From Inquilinus sp. Marseille-Q2685 (lineage in GTDB: Bacteria; Pseudomonadota; Alphaproteobacteria; DSM-16000; Inquilinaceae), in contig NZ_CAKAKL010000001.1 in NCBI RefSeq assembly GCF_916619195.1, forward strand, positions 1,797,540 to 1,861,539: a stretch of 64,000 nucleotides of DNA. Direction: 5' to 3'. This document shows, in pieces, positions 9,006-17,282 of this stretch (positions are counted from its first letter, which is position 1; every line of letters begins with the position of its first letter). The position numbers and the translations under genes were made by a program. The notes below the pieces were generated by a model. It saw only the letters and a list, made by a program, of their open reading frames with translations. It was not told the DNA's origin and made no database searches.

Positions 9006-9093
9006 GTCATGGCGAGCCCCGCAGGGGCGTGGCGATCCAGGGCCGCTCGCACCGGCCCCTGGATCGCCACGTCGCTTCGCTCCTCGCGATGAC
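9006..9093. repeat. REP-like palindromic intergenic repeat, family A copy 1
   Basis: This 88-bp imperfect palindrome begins GTCATGGCGAG and ends CTCGCGATGAC. An internal stem GGCGATCCAGG pairs with CCTGGATCGCC. It shares this scaffold with copies at 24721-24804 and 29254-29351. The stem bases differ between copies in a compensating way. It lies between the binding-protein and acetyltransferase genes. Confidence 0.8.
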
Positions 9094-9128
9094 TGTGGCG
9101 GCAGGTGACATCGCCCGAGAGCCATCAT

Positions 9129-9674
9129 ATGACGACCATGACTGACCGAACCATCGAGACCGAACGCCTGATCCTCCGCCCGCACCGGGCGGAGGATTTC
9201 GACGACCTCGCGGCGATGTGGGCGGATCCGGGGGTGACCCGCTTCATCGGCGGCCGCCCCTCGACTCCCGAGGAAAGCTGGGCGCGGCTGCTGCGCTATG
9301 GCGGGCTGTGGGGGCTGCTGGGCTTCGGCTACTGGGCGGTGCGCGACCGCGCCACCGGCCGCTTCGTCGGCGAGGTTGGCTTCGCCGATTTCCGGCGCGG
9401 CCTGGGCCCGGATTTCGACGGCGCGCCGGAGGGCGGCTGGATCCTGGCGCCCTGGGCCCAGGGCCGCGGCCTGGCCGGCGAGGCCGTGCGTGCCGCCCTG
9501 GCCTGGGCCGACGCCCGCGGCTGGGCCCGCAGCGTCTGCATCATCGACCCGGACAACGCCCCGTCGCTGCGCCTGGCCGGCGCCTGCGGCTATCGCGAGA
9601 TCGGCCGCATCACCTACAAGGACCATCCGGTGATCCTGCTGGAACGTCCTATGCCGGGCCAACGGATGAGCTAG
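9129..9674 (+). CDS. GNAT-family N-acetyltransferase (RimJ/RimL type)
   Basis: This is a soluble acetyltransferase of about 181 aa. The opening ETERLILRPHRAEDFDDLAAMW is typical of the RimJ/RimL branch (Acetyltransf_3), and the acetyl-CoA-binding stretch APWAQGRGLAGEAVRAAL followed by NAPSLRLAGACGYREIG confirms the fold. ATG 9129 is preferred to a GTG at 9105, which sits almost against the upstream palindromic repeat. The acceptor (a ribosomal protein N-terminus, an amino acid or an antibiotic) cannot be told. It looks monocistronic. Confidence 0.9.
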   Translation: MTTMTDRTIETERLILRPHRAEDFDDLAAMWADPGVTRFIGGRPSTPEESWARLLRYGGLWGLLGFGYWAVRDRATGRFVGEVGFADFRRGLGPDFDGAPEGGWILAPWAQGRGLAGEAVRAALAWADARGWARSVCIIDPDNAPSLRLAGACGYREIGRITYKDHPVILLERPMPGQRMS

Positions 9675-9700
9675 ACTGAGGGCTCCGGCTGGAGGCCAAG

Positions 9701-10507
9701 ATGCCATCGAGCTTCACCGTCAAGCACGCGGCTGGCTACGAGCAGCTCATGGGGCGCTGGAGCCGGAAGCTCGCGCCCCTTCTCATCGAATTCGCGGGCC
9801 TGGAGGACGGCGAGCGGGTTCTCGACGTCGGCTGCGGGACGGGCAGCCTGACTTTTGCGCTTCCGCGGGCGGCGGCGGTGCGGGAGGTCGTCGGGATCGA
9901 CTACTCGCCCGTCTTCGTTGAGGAAGCGACACGCCGCAACAAGGATCCGCGGATCGGCATCCGGCAGGCGGACGCTTGCGCCCTTCCCTTCCCGGACGGC
10001 GGCTTCGACCGCGCGCTGTCGCTGCTCGTCCTGCACTTCGTCCCCGACGCGGCGAAGGCGGTCTCGGAGATGCGCCGCGTGGTCCGGCCGGGCGGCGTCG
10101 TGGCCGCGGCGGTCTGGGACCATCTCGGAGGGTTGCCGTCGATGCGGATGACGTGGGACACCCTCGCCGCGCAAAGCAGTGCCGCCCGTGAGGCACGCAG
10201 CCGATACCTGTTCCAGCCGATGATGCGGCCCGGTGAAATGAGGCAGTGCTTCATCGGGCAGGGGCTGCTGGACGTGCAGGAGACGTCGCTGGCGATCCGC
10301 ATGGATTATCGGTCGTTCGACGATTATTGGGAACCGATCGCCGCGGGTGAAGGCCCCCTGGGCAAGTTCGTTTCCGCGCTGGGCCAGGCCGACCGCGCCG
10401 AGGCCGATGCCGCGGTCAGAGCCGCCTATGAGGGCGGCCAGCCCGACGGCCCCCGGTCCTTCGTCGCGGTCGCGTGGGCCTGCCGCGGTGTCTGCCCGAC
10501 CTCCTGA
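9701..10507 (+). CDS. Class I SAM-dependent methyltransferase
   Basis: This 268-aa soluble protein has the class I methyltransferase signature: motif I VLDVGCGTGSLTFAL (about residues 46-60), an acidic residue at the end of strand 2 (VVGIDYSP), DACALPFPDGGFD, and motif post-I RRVVRPGGVVAAAVW. This arrangement is the Methyltransf_11 type. The acceptor is unknown. The stop codon TGA shares its last base with the left end of a 144-bp inverted-repeat element, so the element may have set the present C-terminus. Confidence 0.9.
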   Translation: MPSSFTVKHAAGYEQLMGRWSRKLAPLLIEFAGLEDGERVLDVGCGTGSLTFALPRAAAVREVVGIDYSPVFVEEATRRNKDPRIGIRQADACALPFPDGGFDRALSLLVLHFVPDAAKAVSEMRRVVRPGGVVAAAVWDHLGGLPSMRMTWDTLAAQSSAAREARSRYLFQPMMRPGEMRQCFIGQGLLDVQETSLAIRMDYRSFDDYWEPIAAGEGPLGKFVSALGQADRAEADAAVRAAYEGGQPDGPRSFVAVAWACRGVCPTS

Positions 10508-10650
10508 GAGACCGTTTGGAAATGCGCTGGCGTGAGTCGGCTGGTGGTGGTTTCGAGAACCGGAGCGCAGCGCACGTTTGGTGCGTGAGCACCGGAAGCT
10601 TCGAGTTCGCCGTCAGACGGCCGCGCCAGTAGTATTTCCAAACGGTCTCT
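10507..10650. repeat. 144-bp element with 17-bp perfect terminal inverted repeats (MITE-like or terminator)
   Basis: The left end AGAGACCGTTTGGAAAT (10507-10523) is repeated exactly, inverted, at 10634-10650. Inside, CTGGCG (10527-10532) pairs with CGCCAG (10624-10629) and the centre has further dyad-like sequence. It fills the gap between convergent methyltransferase and receptor genes. It encodes nothing. It could be a non-autonomous mobile element or a bidirectional terminator; no target duplication is clear. Confidence 0.75.
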
Positions 10651-10684
10651 GAGAGGCGATCGGCTGCGACGGCCCCCTCGCCGA

Positions 10685-12982
10685 TCAGAACCGGTAGGTC
10701 AGGTTCAGCCGCACGCTGCGGCCCGGCTCGGTGTAATAGCGCAGCGGCTGCGTCGGGTCGTCCGGCACGTTCAGCGCGTCGTAGTATTTCCGGTCGAACA
10801 GGTTGAACACGCCGGCCTGGATGCGCACGCCGTTCAGCCGCTCCGGCTCCCACCAGCCGGTCACGTCGACGATGGCGTAGCCCGGCGCCTTGAACTGGGT
10901 GTCCTCCTCGACCTTGTCGCGCTTCGTCGCCATGGTCACCGAGGCGTCCGCGCCCCAGCTGGCGGCGTCGTAGCCGAGGCCGACGATGGCGCGCAGCGGC
11001 GGCACGGAGTTCAGATAGACGTCCGCCCCCTCGTCGCGGCCCACCGCCCAGGCCAGCGACGCCCAGCTGCGCCAGCCGTCGCCGAAGCGCCAATGCGCCG
11101 CCGCCTCGATGCCGTAGATCCGCACCCGCGCCCGGTTCTGATAGGCGGTGACGCCGAGCGGGTAGCTGCCGGACGGCACTCCGACGCTTTCGGGGTCGAC
11201 GTCGACCGCGTCGATGAAGTTGCGGTACCAGTTGTCGAACCAGGTGATCGAGCCGCCGAGATCGTCGTCGCCGAGCCGCGCGCCGATCTCGTAGCCGCTG
11301 CTGGTCTCCGGCTTCAGGTCCGGGTTGCCGAGCCGGAGATAGGTGCCGGGGCCGCCGTAGTCGAGATAGAGCTGGTCGGCGGTCGGCGCCTTGAAGCCCT
11401 TCGCCCACTGGGCATAGAAGGTCACCTCCTCCAGCGCCTGCCAGGACACCATCACCTTCGGCGACAGCGCGCTGTCGGACGACGATGACGGCAGGTCGCC
11501 GGCATTCGGATTATCGCGATAGGCCGCGGTCTCCTGCGGGTTCAGCTCGTACCAGTCGAAACGCAGGCCGGGGGTGATCTTCACCTTGCCGCCGAACATG
11601 GCGATCTCGTCCTCGGCGTAGAGGCCGACGGTGTTGCCCTGCACCTCCGGCATGTCGGCCTGGTTGCTGTGCAGGAAGTCGCACAGCCGCGGGCCGAAGA
11701 TCGCCGGTCGGGTCGTCGTCGGGCAGTTGTCATAGCCGCCGGAATGCTGCTCGACCCCGATGTGGTAGTACTCGCCGCCGAGGGTCAGCCGGTTCGGCAG
11801 GCCGGCCAGGTCGACCGACTTCTCGGCCTCGCCGTTCAGGCCCCACAGCGTCTGCTCGATCCGGTTCCGGCGCTCGTAGCGGCCGCTGGGATAGCCGTAT
11901 TGGAACGGGTCGCCCGGAATGATGCCGGCGCGGGAATCGACGCTGCGCAGCCCGTCATTGCCGTCCAGCCGCTCGGTCTGCAGCCAGTACAGCGTCAGAT
12001 GCGCCCGGTCGAGCAGCCCGCCCGATTTCGGCGCCGTGTAGTCGTAGTCGATCGAGGCCCGCTTGCGCTCGCTGCGCTCGATGCCGTCGTCATGGCCGAT
12101 CAGATAGCTCTCGCCGGGCCCCTGGTCGGTCCTGATGTCGATGTTGTCCTGGCGACGGAAATACTCGCCGGTGAAGCTGAGCCTGTGGCCGCCTTCGAAA
12201 TGATGCGCCAGCTTCACCAGGATGTTCTGCTGGTCGTAGTCGTCCGGGTTCGGCTTGGTGCGGTCGGCGCCATAGCCCCCGACATTGCCGCGATTGTCGA
12301 ATTCATGGCCGATGCGGAAGCCGCCCTGCAGCATCAGAGTGGTGTCGCTGCCGATGCGGCCGGCGACGGCGGCGCTGCCGCCGACGCTGTCGTCGTCGCC
12401 CTGATATCCGAACTTGGCGAGGCCGCCATAGTCGCGGCCATCGAGCAGCAGGTCCTCCGGATCGAAGGTCCGGAGCGCCAGCACGCCGCCGAGCGCGCCC
12501 GAGCCGTAGCGGCTGGAATCGGCGCCGCGGATGACCTCGACCCTGGACAGCGAGTCGAAGTCGAAGCTGCGCAGCCCGCCGCGCACGTCGCGGGCGCCGT
12601 CGTTCAGATAGGGCAGCCGGATGCCGTCGATCGTGGTCAGCACCCGGTCACCATCCAGGCCGCGGATGTTGATGCTGTCATTGGCGCGGTTGAAGGTCAC
12701 GCCGGCGTCGACGCGGCGGCCGAGATCGGTCCAGCTGCGCACGAAGCGCTGGTCCAGCTCCTCCCGGTCGGTGCTGTCGGTCCAGGCCGGCTGGTCCTCG
12801 GCCGCGGCGCCGGCGACCGGGATCGGCTCCAGCTGCAGCGGCGCCCCGGCCGGCGCCGGCTGGACCGTCCCGGCCGACGGCCCGGCGTCCGGCGCCGATT
12901 GCGCGAGGACGGCCCCGCCGCCCAGACCGAATGCGCCCAGCGCCACGCCCAGGCGCAGCGCGCCGCGAACCCTTCCGACCAT
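10685..12982 (-). CDS. TonB-dependent outer-membrane receptor, hemoglobin/transferrin/lactoferrin-receptor-like
   Basis: This is an outer-membrane active-transport receptor of 765 aa. A signal peptide (about residues 1-27, ending VLAQ) precedes a plug domain with NSINIRGLDGDRV-type and VEVIRGADSSRYGSGALGG motifs, then a 22-strand barrel ending in a terminal phenylalanine (LTYRF). These are hallmarks of the heme/hemoglobin receptor branch. ATG 12982 is chosen for the GGGGGAAG ribosome site just upstream. A good promoter and a Fur-like box lie upstream, supporting an iron-acquisition role. No heme-uptake ABC genes are adjacent, so the ligand is inferred. Confidence 0.92.
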   Translation of the reverse strand: MVGRVRGALRLGVALGAFGLGGGAVLAQSAPDAGPSAGTVQPAPAGAPLQLEPIPVAGAAAEDQPAWTDSTDREELDQRFVRSWTDLGRRVDAGVTFNRANDSINIRGLDGDRVLTTIDGIRLPYLNDGARDVRGGLRSFDFDSLSRVEVIRGADSSRYGSGALGGVLALRTFDPEDLLLDGRDYGGLAKFGYQGDDDSVGGSAAVAGRIGSDTTLMLQGGFRIGHEFDNRGNVGGYGADRTKPNPDDYDQQNILVKLAHHFEGGHRLSFTGEYFRRQDNIDIRTDQGPGESYLIGHDDGIERSERKRASIDYDYTAPKSGGLLDRAHLTLYWLQTERLDGNDGLRSVDSRAGIIPGDPFQYGYPSGRYERRNRIEQTLWGLNGEAEKSVDLAGLPNRLTLGGEYYHIGVEQHSGGYDNCPTTTRPAIFGPRLCDFLHSNQADMPEVQGNTVGLYAEDEIAMFGGKVKITPGLRFDWYELNPQETAAYRDNPNAGDLPSSSSDSALSPKVMVSWQALEEVTFYAQWAKGFKAPTADQLYLDYGGPGTYLRLGNPDLKPETSSGYEIGARLGDDDLGGSITWFDNWYRNFIDAVDVDPESVGVPSGSYPLGVTAYQNRARVRIYGIEAAAHWRFGDGWRSWASLAWAVGRDEGADVYLNSVPPLRAIVGLGYDAASWGADASVTMATKRDKVEEDTQFKAPGYAIVDVTGWWEPERLNGVRIQAGVFNLFDRKYYDALNVPDDPTQPLRYYTEPGRSVRLNLTYRF

Positions 12983-13097
12983 GCCGACTTCCCCCAACTC
13001 CGCGAGAACGAGTCCGGCGGCTGGGGGCAATCCGACCTGGCGAAACCGGGATGGCGGCGCGGCGTCCGGCTGTGCCGACCCCGTGCGACCGGCTGTG

Positions 13098-13157
13098 AGT
13101 TATCCGCGGCAGCGGCGAAACGTCAACAATATTCTGCAAATCATTCTTAATATCATC
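13098..13157 (-). promoter_or_regulatory. Promoter of the TonB receptor gene with adjacent Fur-like box
   Basis: On the minus strand TTGACG (13121-13126) and ATAACT (13098-13103) are spaced 17 bases. Just upstream, 13135-13149 reads TGCAAATCATTCTTA on the plus strand, matching 10 of the 12 fixed positions of the 7-1-7 Fur motif TGANAATNATTNTCA. Iron repression of the receptor follows as an inference. Confidence 0.6.
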
Positions 13158-13432
13158 GAGATCCAGTACGAAACCAGATTCGAAAAGCATCCGCAAGCCT
13201 TTCGCCATCATCGGCAACAGAAATCGTCCACAACATTCTCAAGAAAACCCAGCGAAGCGACATCTGCCTGCAACAAACCTCGACTAGGGTCCGGTCCTCA
13301 TTTCGATCAGCGCATTACCAAACGTCGGAATCCCTTGGATTCATGACGGAGGGTGGCGCTGTCCGTTGTGCATGTCCGGCGACCACTGCCCCGACGCGAC
13401 CGGAGCGTCGAGTTTCTCTTCGAGGACCCGAG
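13158..13432. other. Divergent intergenic region, remainder of the 12983-13432 gap
   Basis: No gene is supported here. The region is noticeably less GC-rich than its neighbours and must hold the promoter of the phospholipase gene. I searched for a repeated CTGTCAT Pho-box pattern and did not find one. Confidence 0.5.
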
Positions 13433-15631
13433 ATGACATCCGAAAGCAGGCGCGACTTCCTGAAGATGGCCGGTGCCGCGGCCGGCGGCGCCGCCGCGCT
13501 GTCGATGTTCCCGCCGGTGATCCGCCAGGCGCTCGCCATCCCGGCGCACAACGCCACCCGCTCGATCAAGGATGTCGAGCATGTGGTGATCCTGATGCAG
13601 GAGAACCGGTCCTTCGACAACTACTTCGGGACCTTCCCGGGCGTCCGCGGCTTCGGCGACCGTTTCACCATCCCGCTGCCGAACGGGCGCAGCGTGTTCC
13701 AGCAGTGGAACGGCAACCGGGTGGTGATGCCGTATCACCTGGACGAGCGGCGCGGCAACGCCCAGCGCGTGACCGGCACGCCGCACAGCTGGAACGACGC
13801 GCAGGACGCCTGGGCGAACGGCCAGATGAACCAGTGGCCGCTGTTCAAGCAGAACCAGTCGATGGGCTACTACATGGAAGAGGAGGTCCCCTTCCAGTTC
13901 GCCCTCGCCAACGCCTTCACCCTCTGCGACGCCTATCACTGCTCGCTGCACGGCGGCACCAACCCGAACCGGCTGTACCACTGGACCGGCACCAACGGCG
14001 CGACCGGCGCCGGCGTCGCCGCCGTGGTCAACGAGTGGGACGATTTCGGCCCGTCCAGCCTGGGCTATACCTGGACGACCTATCCCGAGCGGCTGCAGAA
14101 GGCTGGGGTCAGCTGGAAGGTCTACCAGAACATCCCGGAGAATTTCGGCGACAACCCGCTGGTCGGCTTCAAGCAGTACCGCCGCGCCAGCGAGGCGGTC
14201 GGCAACGGCCCGACCGGCGCGCCCTACGTCCCCTGGACGCAGGCGCAGGACCAGGCCCAGCCGCTGTACAAGGGCGTCGGCAACACCATGCCGCAGAGCG
14301 CCCTGACCACCCCGTCCAGCAACCGGCTGGTCGAGTTCCGGGCCGACATCCAGGCCGGCAGGCTGCCGCAGGTTTCCTGGGTGGTGGCGCCGGCGACGTA
14401 TTCCGAGCATCCCGGCCCGTCCAGCCCGGTGCAGGGCGCCTGGTACATCCAGGAGGTGCTGTCGGCGCTGATCGCCGACCCGGATCTGTGGAGCCGCACC
14501 GTCCTGATCGTCAATTTCGACGAGAATGACGGCTTCTTCGACCATGTGCCGCCGCCGGCGGTGCATTCGCTGAACCCCGACGGCAGTCCGGCCGGCGCGT
14601 CGACCCTGTCGGACCAGGCGATCGCCTTCGAGCGCTTCAACTACCCGGTGCCGCCCGGCACCACCGGCCAGCCGAAGCCGGACGGGCGTGTCTTCGGCCC
14701 GGGCCCGCGCGTGCCCTGCTACATCGTCTCGCCCTGGAGCCGCGGCGGCTGGGTCTGCTCCGAGACCTTCGACCACACCTCGGTGCTGCGCTTCCTGGAA
14801 CGCCGCTTCGAGGTGCAGGAGCCGAACATCCCGCCCTATCGCCGCGCCGTCTGCGGCGACCTGACCTCGGCCTTCAACTTCCTCAACCCGAACTCCGAGC
14901 GGCCGCCGCGGCTGCCGACCCAGACCAAGGCGCAGGCCGACGCCCTGCGCGCGCAGCAGGAGACGCTGCCGCAGGTGCCGGTGCCGTCGGAGACGACCCA
15001 GGCGGCGCCGCGACAGGCGCGCGGCGTCCGCCCGTCCCGCGCCCTGCCCTATGAGCTGGCCGTCGACGCCGAGACCGGGGACAACCGGGTGCGGCTGAAC
15101 TTCGCCAACACCGGCAGGGCCGGCGCCGTGTTCCATGTCTATGACCGGCTGCATCTCGACCGGGTGCCGCGGCGCTATTCGGTCGAGGCCGGCAAGGAGC
15201 TGGACGGCGAGTGGAGCACGTCGCCCGACTACGGCAAGTACGATCTGTGGGTGCTGGGGCCGAACGGCTTCCACCGGCACTTCACCGGCACCGTCGTCGC
15301 CGGCGGCCGCAAGCCGGTGCCGGAGATCGCGGTCTCCTACGACAAGCGCGCCTGCGGCCTGATCGTCAAGCTGACCAACCGCGGCAACGCGCCTTGCGTG
15401 TTCACGCTGAAGGCCAACGCCTACAAGCTGTTCGACCTGCCGTGGCGCCAGCTGGTGCCGCCGCGCGGCCAGTCGACCGCCTATCTGCCGCTGCTGCTGT
15501 CGGGCAAGTGGTACGACTTCACCGCGCGGGTCGAAGGCGACGCCCTGTTCACCCGCCGCTTCGCCGGGCGCATGGAGGACGGCCTGCCCAGCGTCTCCGA
15601 CCCCGCCATGGGCGATGTCGGCCAGGCCTGA
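13433..15631 (+). CDS. Phosphocholine-specific phospholipase C (non-hemolytic PlcN type), Tat-exported
   Basis: This is a secreted phosphoesterase of 732 aa, the family size, predicted to hydrolyse phosphatidylcholine. A Tat signal SRRDFLKMAG opens the protein. The phosphoesterase core begins with VVILMQENRSFDNYFGTFPG and includes NFDENDGFFDHV; two C-terminal DUF756-type beta repeats occupy about residues 530-725 (starting near YELAVDAETGDNRV). ATG 13433 is selected because upstream ATGs give no Tat motif. It is followed by a strong hairpin, so it is probably monocistronic. Likely roles are phosphate or choline scavenging. Confidence 0.95.
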   Translation: MTSESRRDFLKMAGAAAGGAAALSMFPPVIRQALAIPAHNATRSIKDVEHVVILMQENRSFDNYFGTFPGVRGFGDRFTIPLPNGRSVFQQWNGNRVVMPYHLDERRGNAQRVTGTPHSWNDAQDAWANGQMNQWPLFKQNQSMGYYMEEEVPFQFALANAFTLCDAYHCSLHGGTNPNRLYHWTGTNGATGAGVAAVVNEWDDFGPSSLGYTWTTYPERLQKAGVSWKVYQNIPENFGDNPLVGFKQYRRASEAVGNGPTGAPYVPWTQAQDQAQPLYKGVGNTMPQSALTTPSSNRLVEFRADIQAGRLPQVSWVVAPATYSEHPGPSSPVQGAWYIQEVLSALIADPDLWSRTVLIVNFDENDGFFDHVPPPAVHSLNPDGSPAGASTLSDQAIAFERFNYPVPPGTTGQPKPDGRVFGPGPRVPCYIVSPWSRGGWVCSETFDHTSVLRFLERRFEVQEPNIPPYRRAVCGDLTSAFNFLNPNSERPPRLPTQTKAQADALRAQQETLPQVPVPSETTQAAPRQARGVRPSRALPYELAVDAETGDNRVRLNFANTGRAGAVFHVYDRLHLDRVPRRYSVEAGKELDGEWSTSPDYGKYDLWVLGPNGFHRHFTGTVVAGGRKPVPEIAVSYDKRACGLIVKLTNRGNAPCVFTLKANAYKLFDLPWRQLVPPRGQSTAYLPLLLSGKWYDFTARVEGDALFTRRFAGRMEDGLPSVSDPAMGDVGQA

Positions 15632-15638
15632 TGCCTCC

Positions 15639-15675
15639 CCCGCGCCGGTCTCCGGGCCGGCGCGGGCCCTTTCCC
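15639..15675 (+). terminator. Hairpin terminator after the phospholipase gene
   Basis: CCCGCGCCGG (15639-15648) pairs perfectly with CCGGCGCGGG (15657-15666) around an 8-base loop and is followed by a pyrimidine-rich run CCCTTTCCC. It starts eight bases after the stop codon. Confidence 0.65.
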
Positions 15676-15751
15676 CCTGCGCGACGGACCCAACGTGCCC
15701 GCCGCTCAGCGATGGCGATCGGGAGCGGACGGGCTCGGCCGATCTGGATCG

Positions 15752-16678
15752 TCACGCGTACCCGTAATCCCACGCACCCGCCGTTCCGAGAGCCTTTTGA
15801 AAGGCCTCGCGACCTGTGCCGTTGAGCCAGGAACGGAAAGACTGCAGATTCGGGTTGATCTCCCGCAGGGCATCGAGGTTCGCTTTCCCCGTAAGGCGTC
15901 CCGCATCGAACAGTTCGGTCAGTTTCGCGAGGAAGGAATTGGCTGACAGGACCTCGTCGGAAAAGCGCGCATAGGTTATGGGACGACCCGCGGCCTCGGT
16001 AAACAAGGCCTCCAGCTCTCGACCTGTAACGGTATCGCTTGCGACCTCGATCGTCGCGCCGCCGAAGTGCCCAGAGTCGGCGAAGATCGCCGCGACGAAT
16101 TTGCCGATATCCTCGACCGCCAGAAGCTGCATCGGCTGGTCTCTCCTGGCGAAGAAATTGAACTGGCCCTGGTCCAGGCCGAAGCCAGGCATCAGCAGCA
16201 TCTCCATGAAAGCCACCGGCCGGATCACGGTCGCGATGATCGGCAGCGTGCGGATATGGGCCTCGATGCGGGCCTTCGTATCGAAATGCCCCATGCCGGT
16301 CGGTTCGTCGCCGACGGCCCCGGAGGAGCTGTAGACGAGGTGCTGGACGGCGCTCTCGACGGCGAGATCGGCAATTGCGATTCCGTAGCGCAACTCTTCT
16401 TCGTCGGTCAGCCCGAGATCGGGCCCCTGGCCCGAGCTTGGTTGCACGCTGAAGACGCCGTGGGCGCCCTTCATTCCCTCCCGAATCGATTGGGCACAGG
16501 CAAAATCGCCCTGCACCAGTTCGACACCGGCGTCGTTCAGCGCGATCGATTTCGCTGACCGGGGATTGCGCACCAAAGCACGAACCGGCCAGCCCGCCCT
16601 GAGAAGCGCGGAAGCGACCGATCCGCCCTGTTGACCAGTGGCGCCGAACACCAGGATCGGCTGCTTGTGATCGGACAT
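15752..16678 (-). CDS. NmrA-like NAD(P)-binding oxidoreductase/regulatory protein
   Basis: This is a 308-aa Rossmann-fold protein with the dinucleotide motif GATGQQGGSVA at residues 11-21, the atypical-SDR/NmrA pattern. The chain continues with RALVRNP and QGDF, typical of NmrA/HSCARG and NAD(P)H:quinone-type isomerase-reductases. It is divergently paired with an HxlR regulator 90 bases away, a recurring arrangement in which the regulator controls the reductase in response to reactive electrophiles or quinones. Whether this copy is an enzyme or a redox sensor is not decided by the sequence. Confidence 0.88.
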   Translation of the reverse strand: MSDHKQPILVFGATGQQGGSVASALLRAGWPVRALVRNPRSAKSIALNDAGVELVQGDFACAQSIREGMKGAHGVFSVQPSSGQGPDLGLTDEEELRYGIAIADLAVESAVQHLVYSSSGAVGDEPTGMGHFDTKARIEAHIRTLPIIATVIRPVAFMEMLLMPGFGLDQGQFNFFARRDQPMQLLAVEDIGKFVAAIFADSGHFGGATIEVASDTVTGRELEALFTEAAGRPITYARFSDEVLSANSFLAKLTELFDAGRLTGKANLDALREINPNLQSFRSWLNGTGREAFQKALGTAGAWDYGYA

Positions 16679-16768
16679 GAGATACCCTCGTGTTTGAACA
16701 AGGGTTACTCATATATACCACTGTGGAACGGCCGGAAGACGGCACATTTCTCTGCCTCAGGCACAAGG

Positions 16769-17182
16769 ATGGCACCCTTGGACCCGTTGATTCACGGACG
16801 ACCCTACGAGGAAACCGGCCAGGGCCCCGTGTTCAGGCCCTGCGCCCCCCACAGCGTCCTCGCTCGCCTTGGCGACAAATGGACCATCCTCGTCATGAGC
16901 CATCTCGCGGTGACGCCCGGGCATCGACTCCGCTTCTCGAGTCTCAAGGCCGGTATCGAGGGAATTACTCAGCGCATGCTCACGCTCACGCTGCGCAATC
17001 TGGAACGTGACGGCCTTCTGGTGCGTCACTACTTCCCGGAAGTGCCGCCGCGCGTCGAGTACGAGCTGACAGAAATGGGCGCGAGCATGCTGCCTGCGCT
17101 TGAGGGCTTCACGTCCTGGATCAGGGACAACTGGCCCCGTATCGAGCAATGCCGCCATGCCTATGACGAGGCCCGGCGTTGA
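16769..17182 (+). CDS. HxlR-family transcriptional regulator
   Basis: This is a 137-aa winged-helix regulator. The HxlR core is complete: LGDKWTILVMSHL, RFSSLKAGIEGITQRMLTLTL, then EVPPRVEYELTEMG in the wing. The ATG at 16769 is chosen because residues encoded upstream overlap the divergent gene's control region. The shared 90-base intergenic region contains the dyad ACCCT-N12-AGGGT directly before the NmrA-like gene, a possible binding site. HxlR proteins usually sense aldehydes, quinones or oxidants. A short GAAACGG/CCGTTTC hairpin (17181-17199) overlaps the stop and may terminate transcription. Confidence 0.88.
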   Translation: MAPLDPLIHGRPYEETGQGPVFRPCAPHSVLARLGDKWTILVMSHLAVTPGHRLRFSSLKAGIEGITQRMLTLTLRNLERDGLLVRHYFPEVPPRVEYELTEMGASMLPALEGFTSWIRDNWPRIEQCRHAYDEARR

Positions 17183-17282
17183 AACGGAGCGGCCGTTTCC
17201 AGGCTCCGTCTGCAGCCACGCTCGAAGGACCGAGGAGAGTACGAAGCGTCAGATCTTGACGGCCAGGGACTGGAAAACGTCC

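Noticed and set aside
13158..13432. Pho box upstream of the phospholipase C gene
   Set aside because: Phosphate control is common for this enzyme family, but no pair of CTGTCAT-like 7-mers at 11-base spacing is visible.
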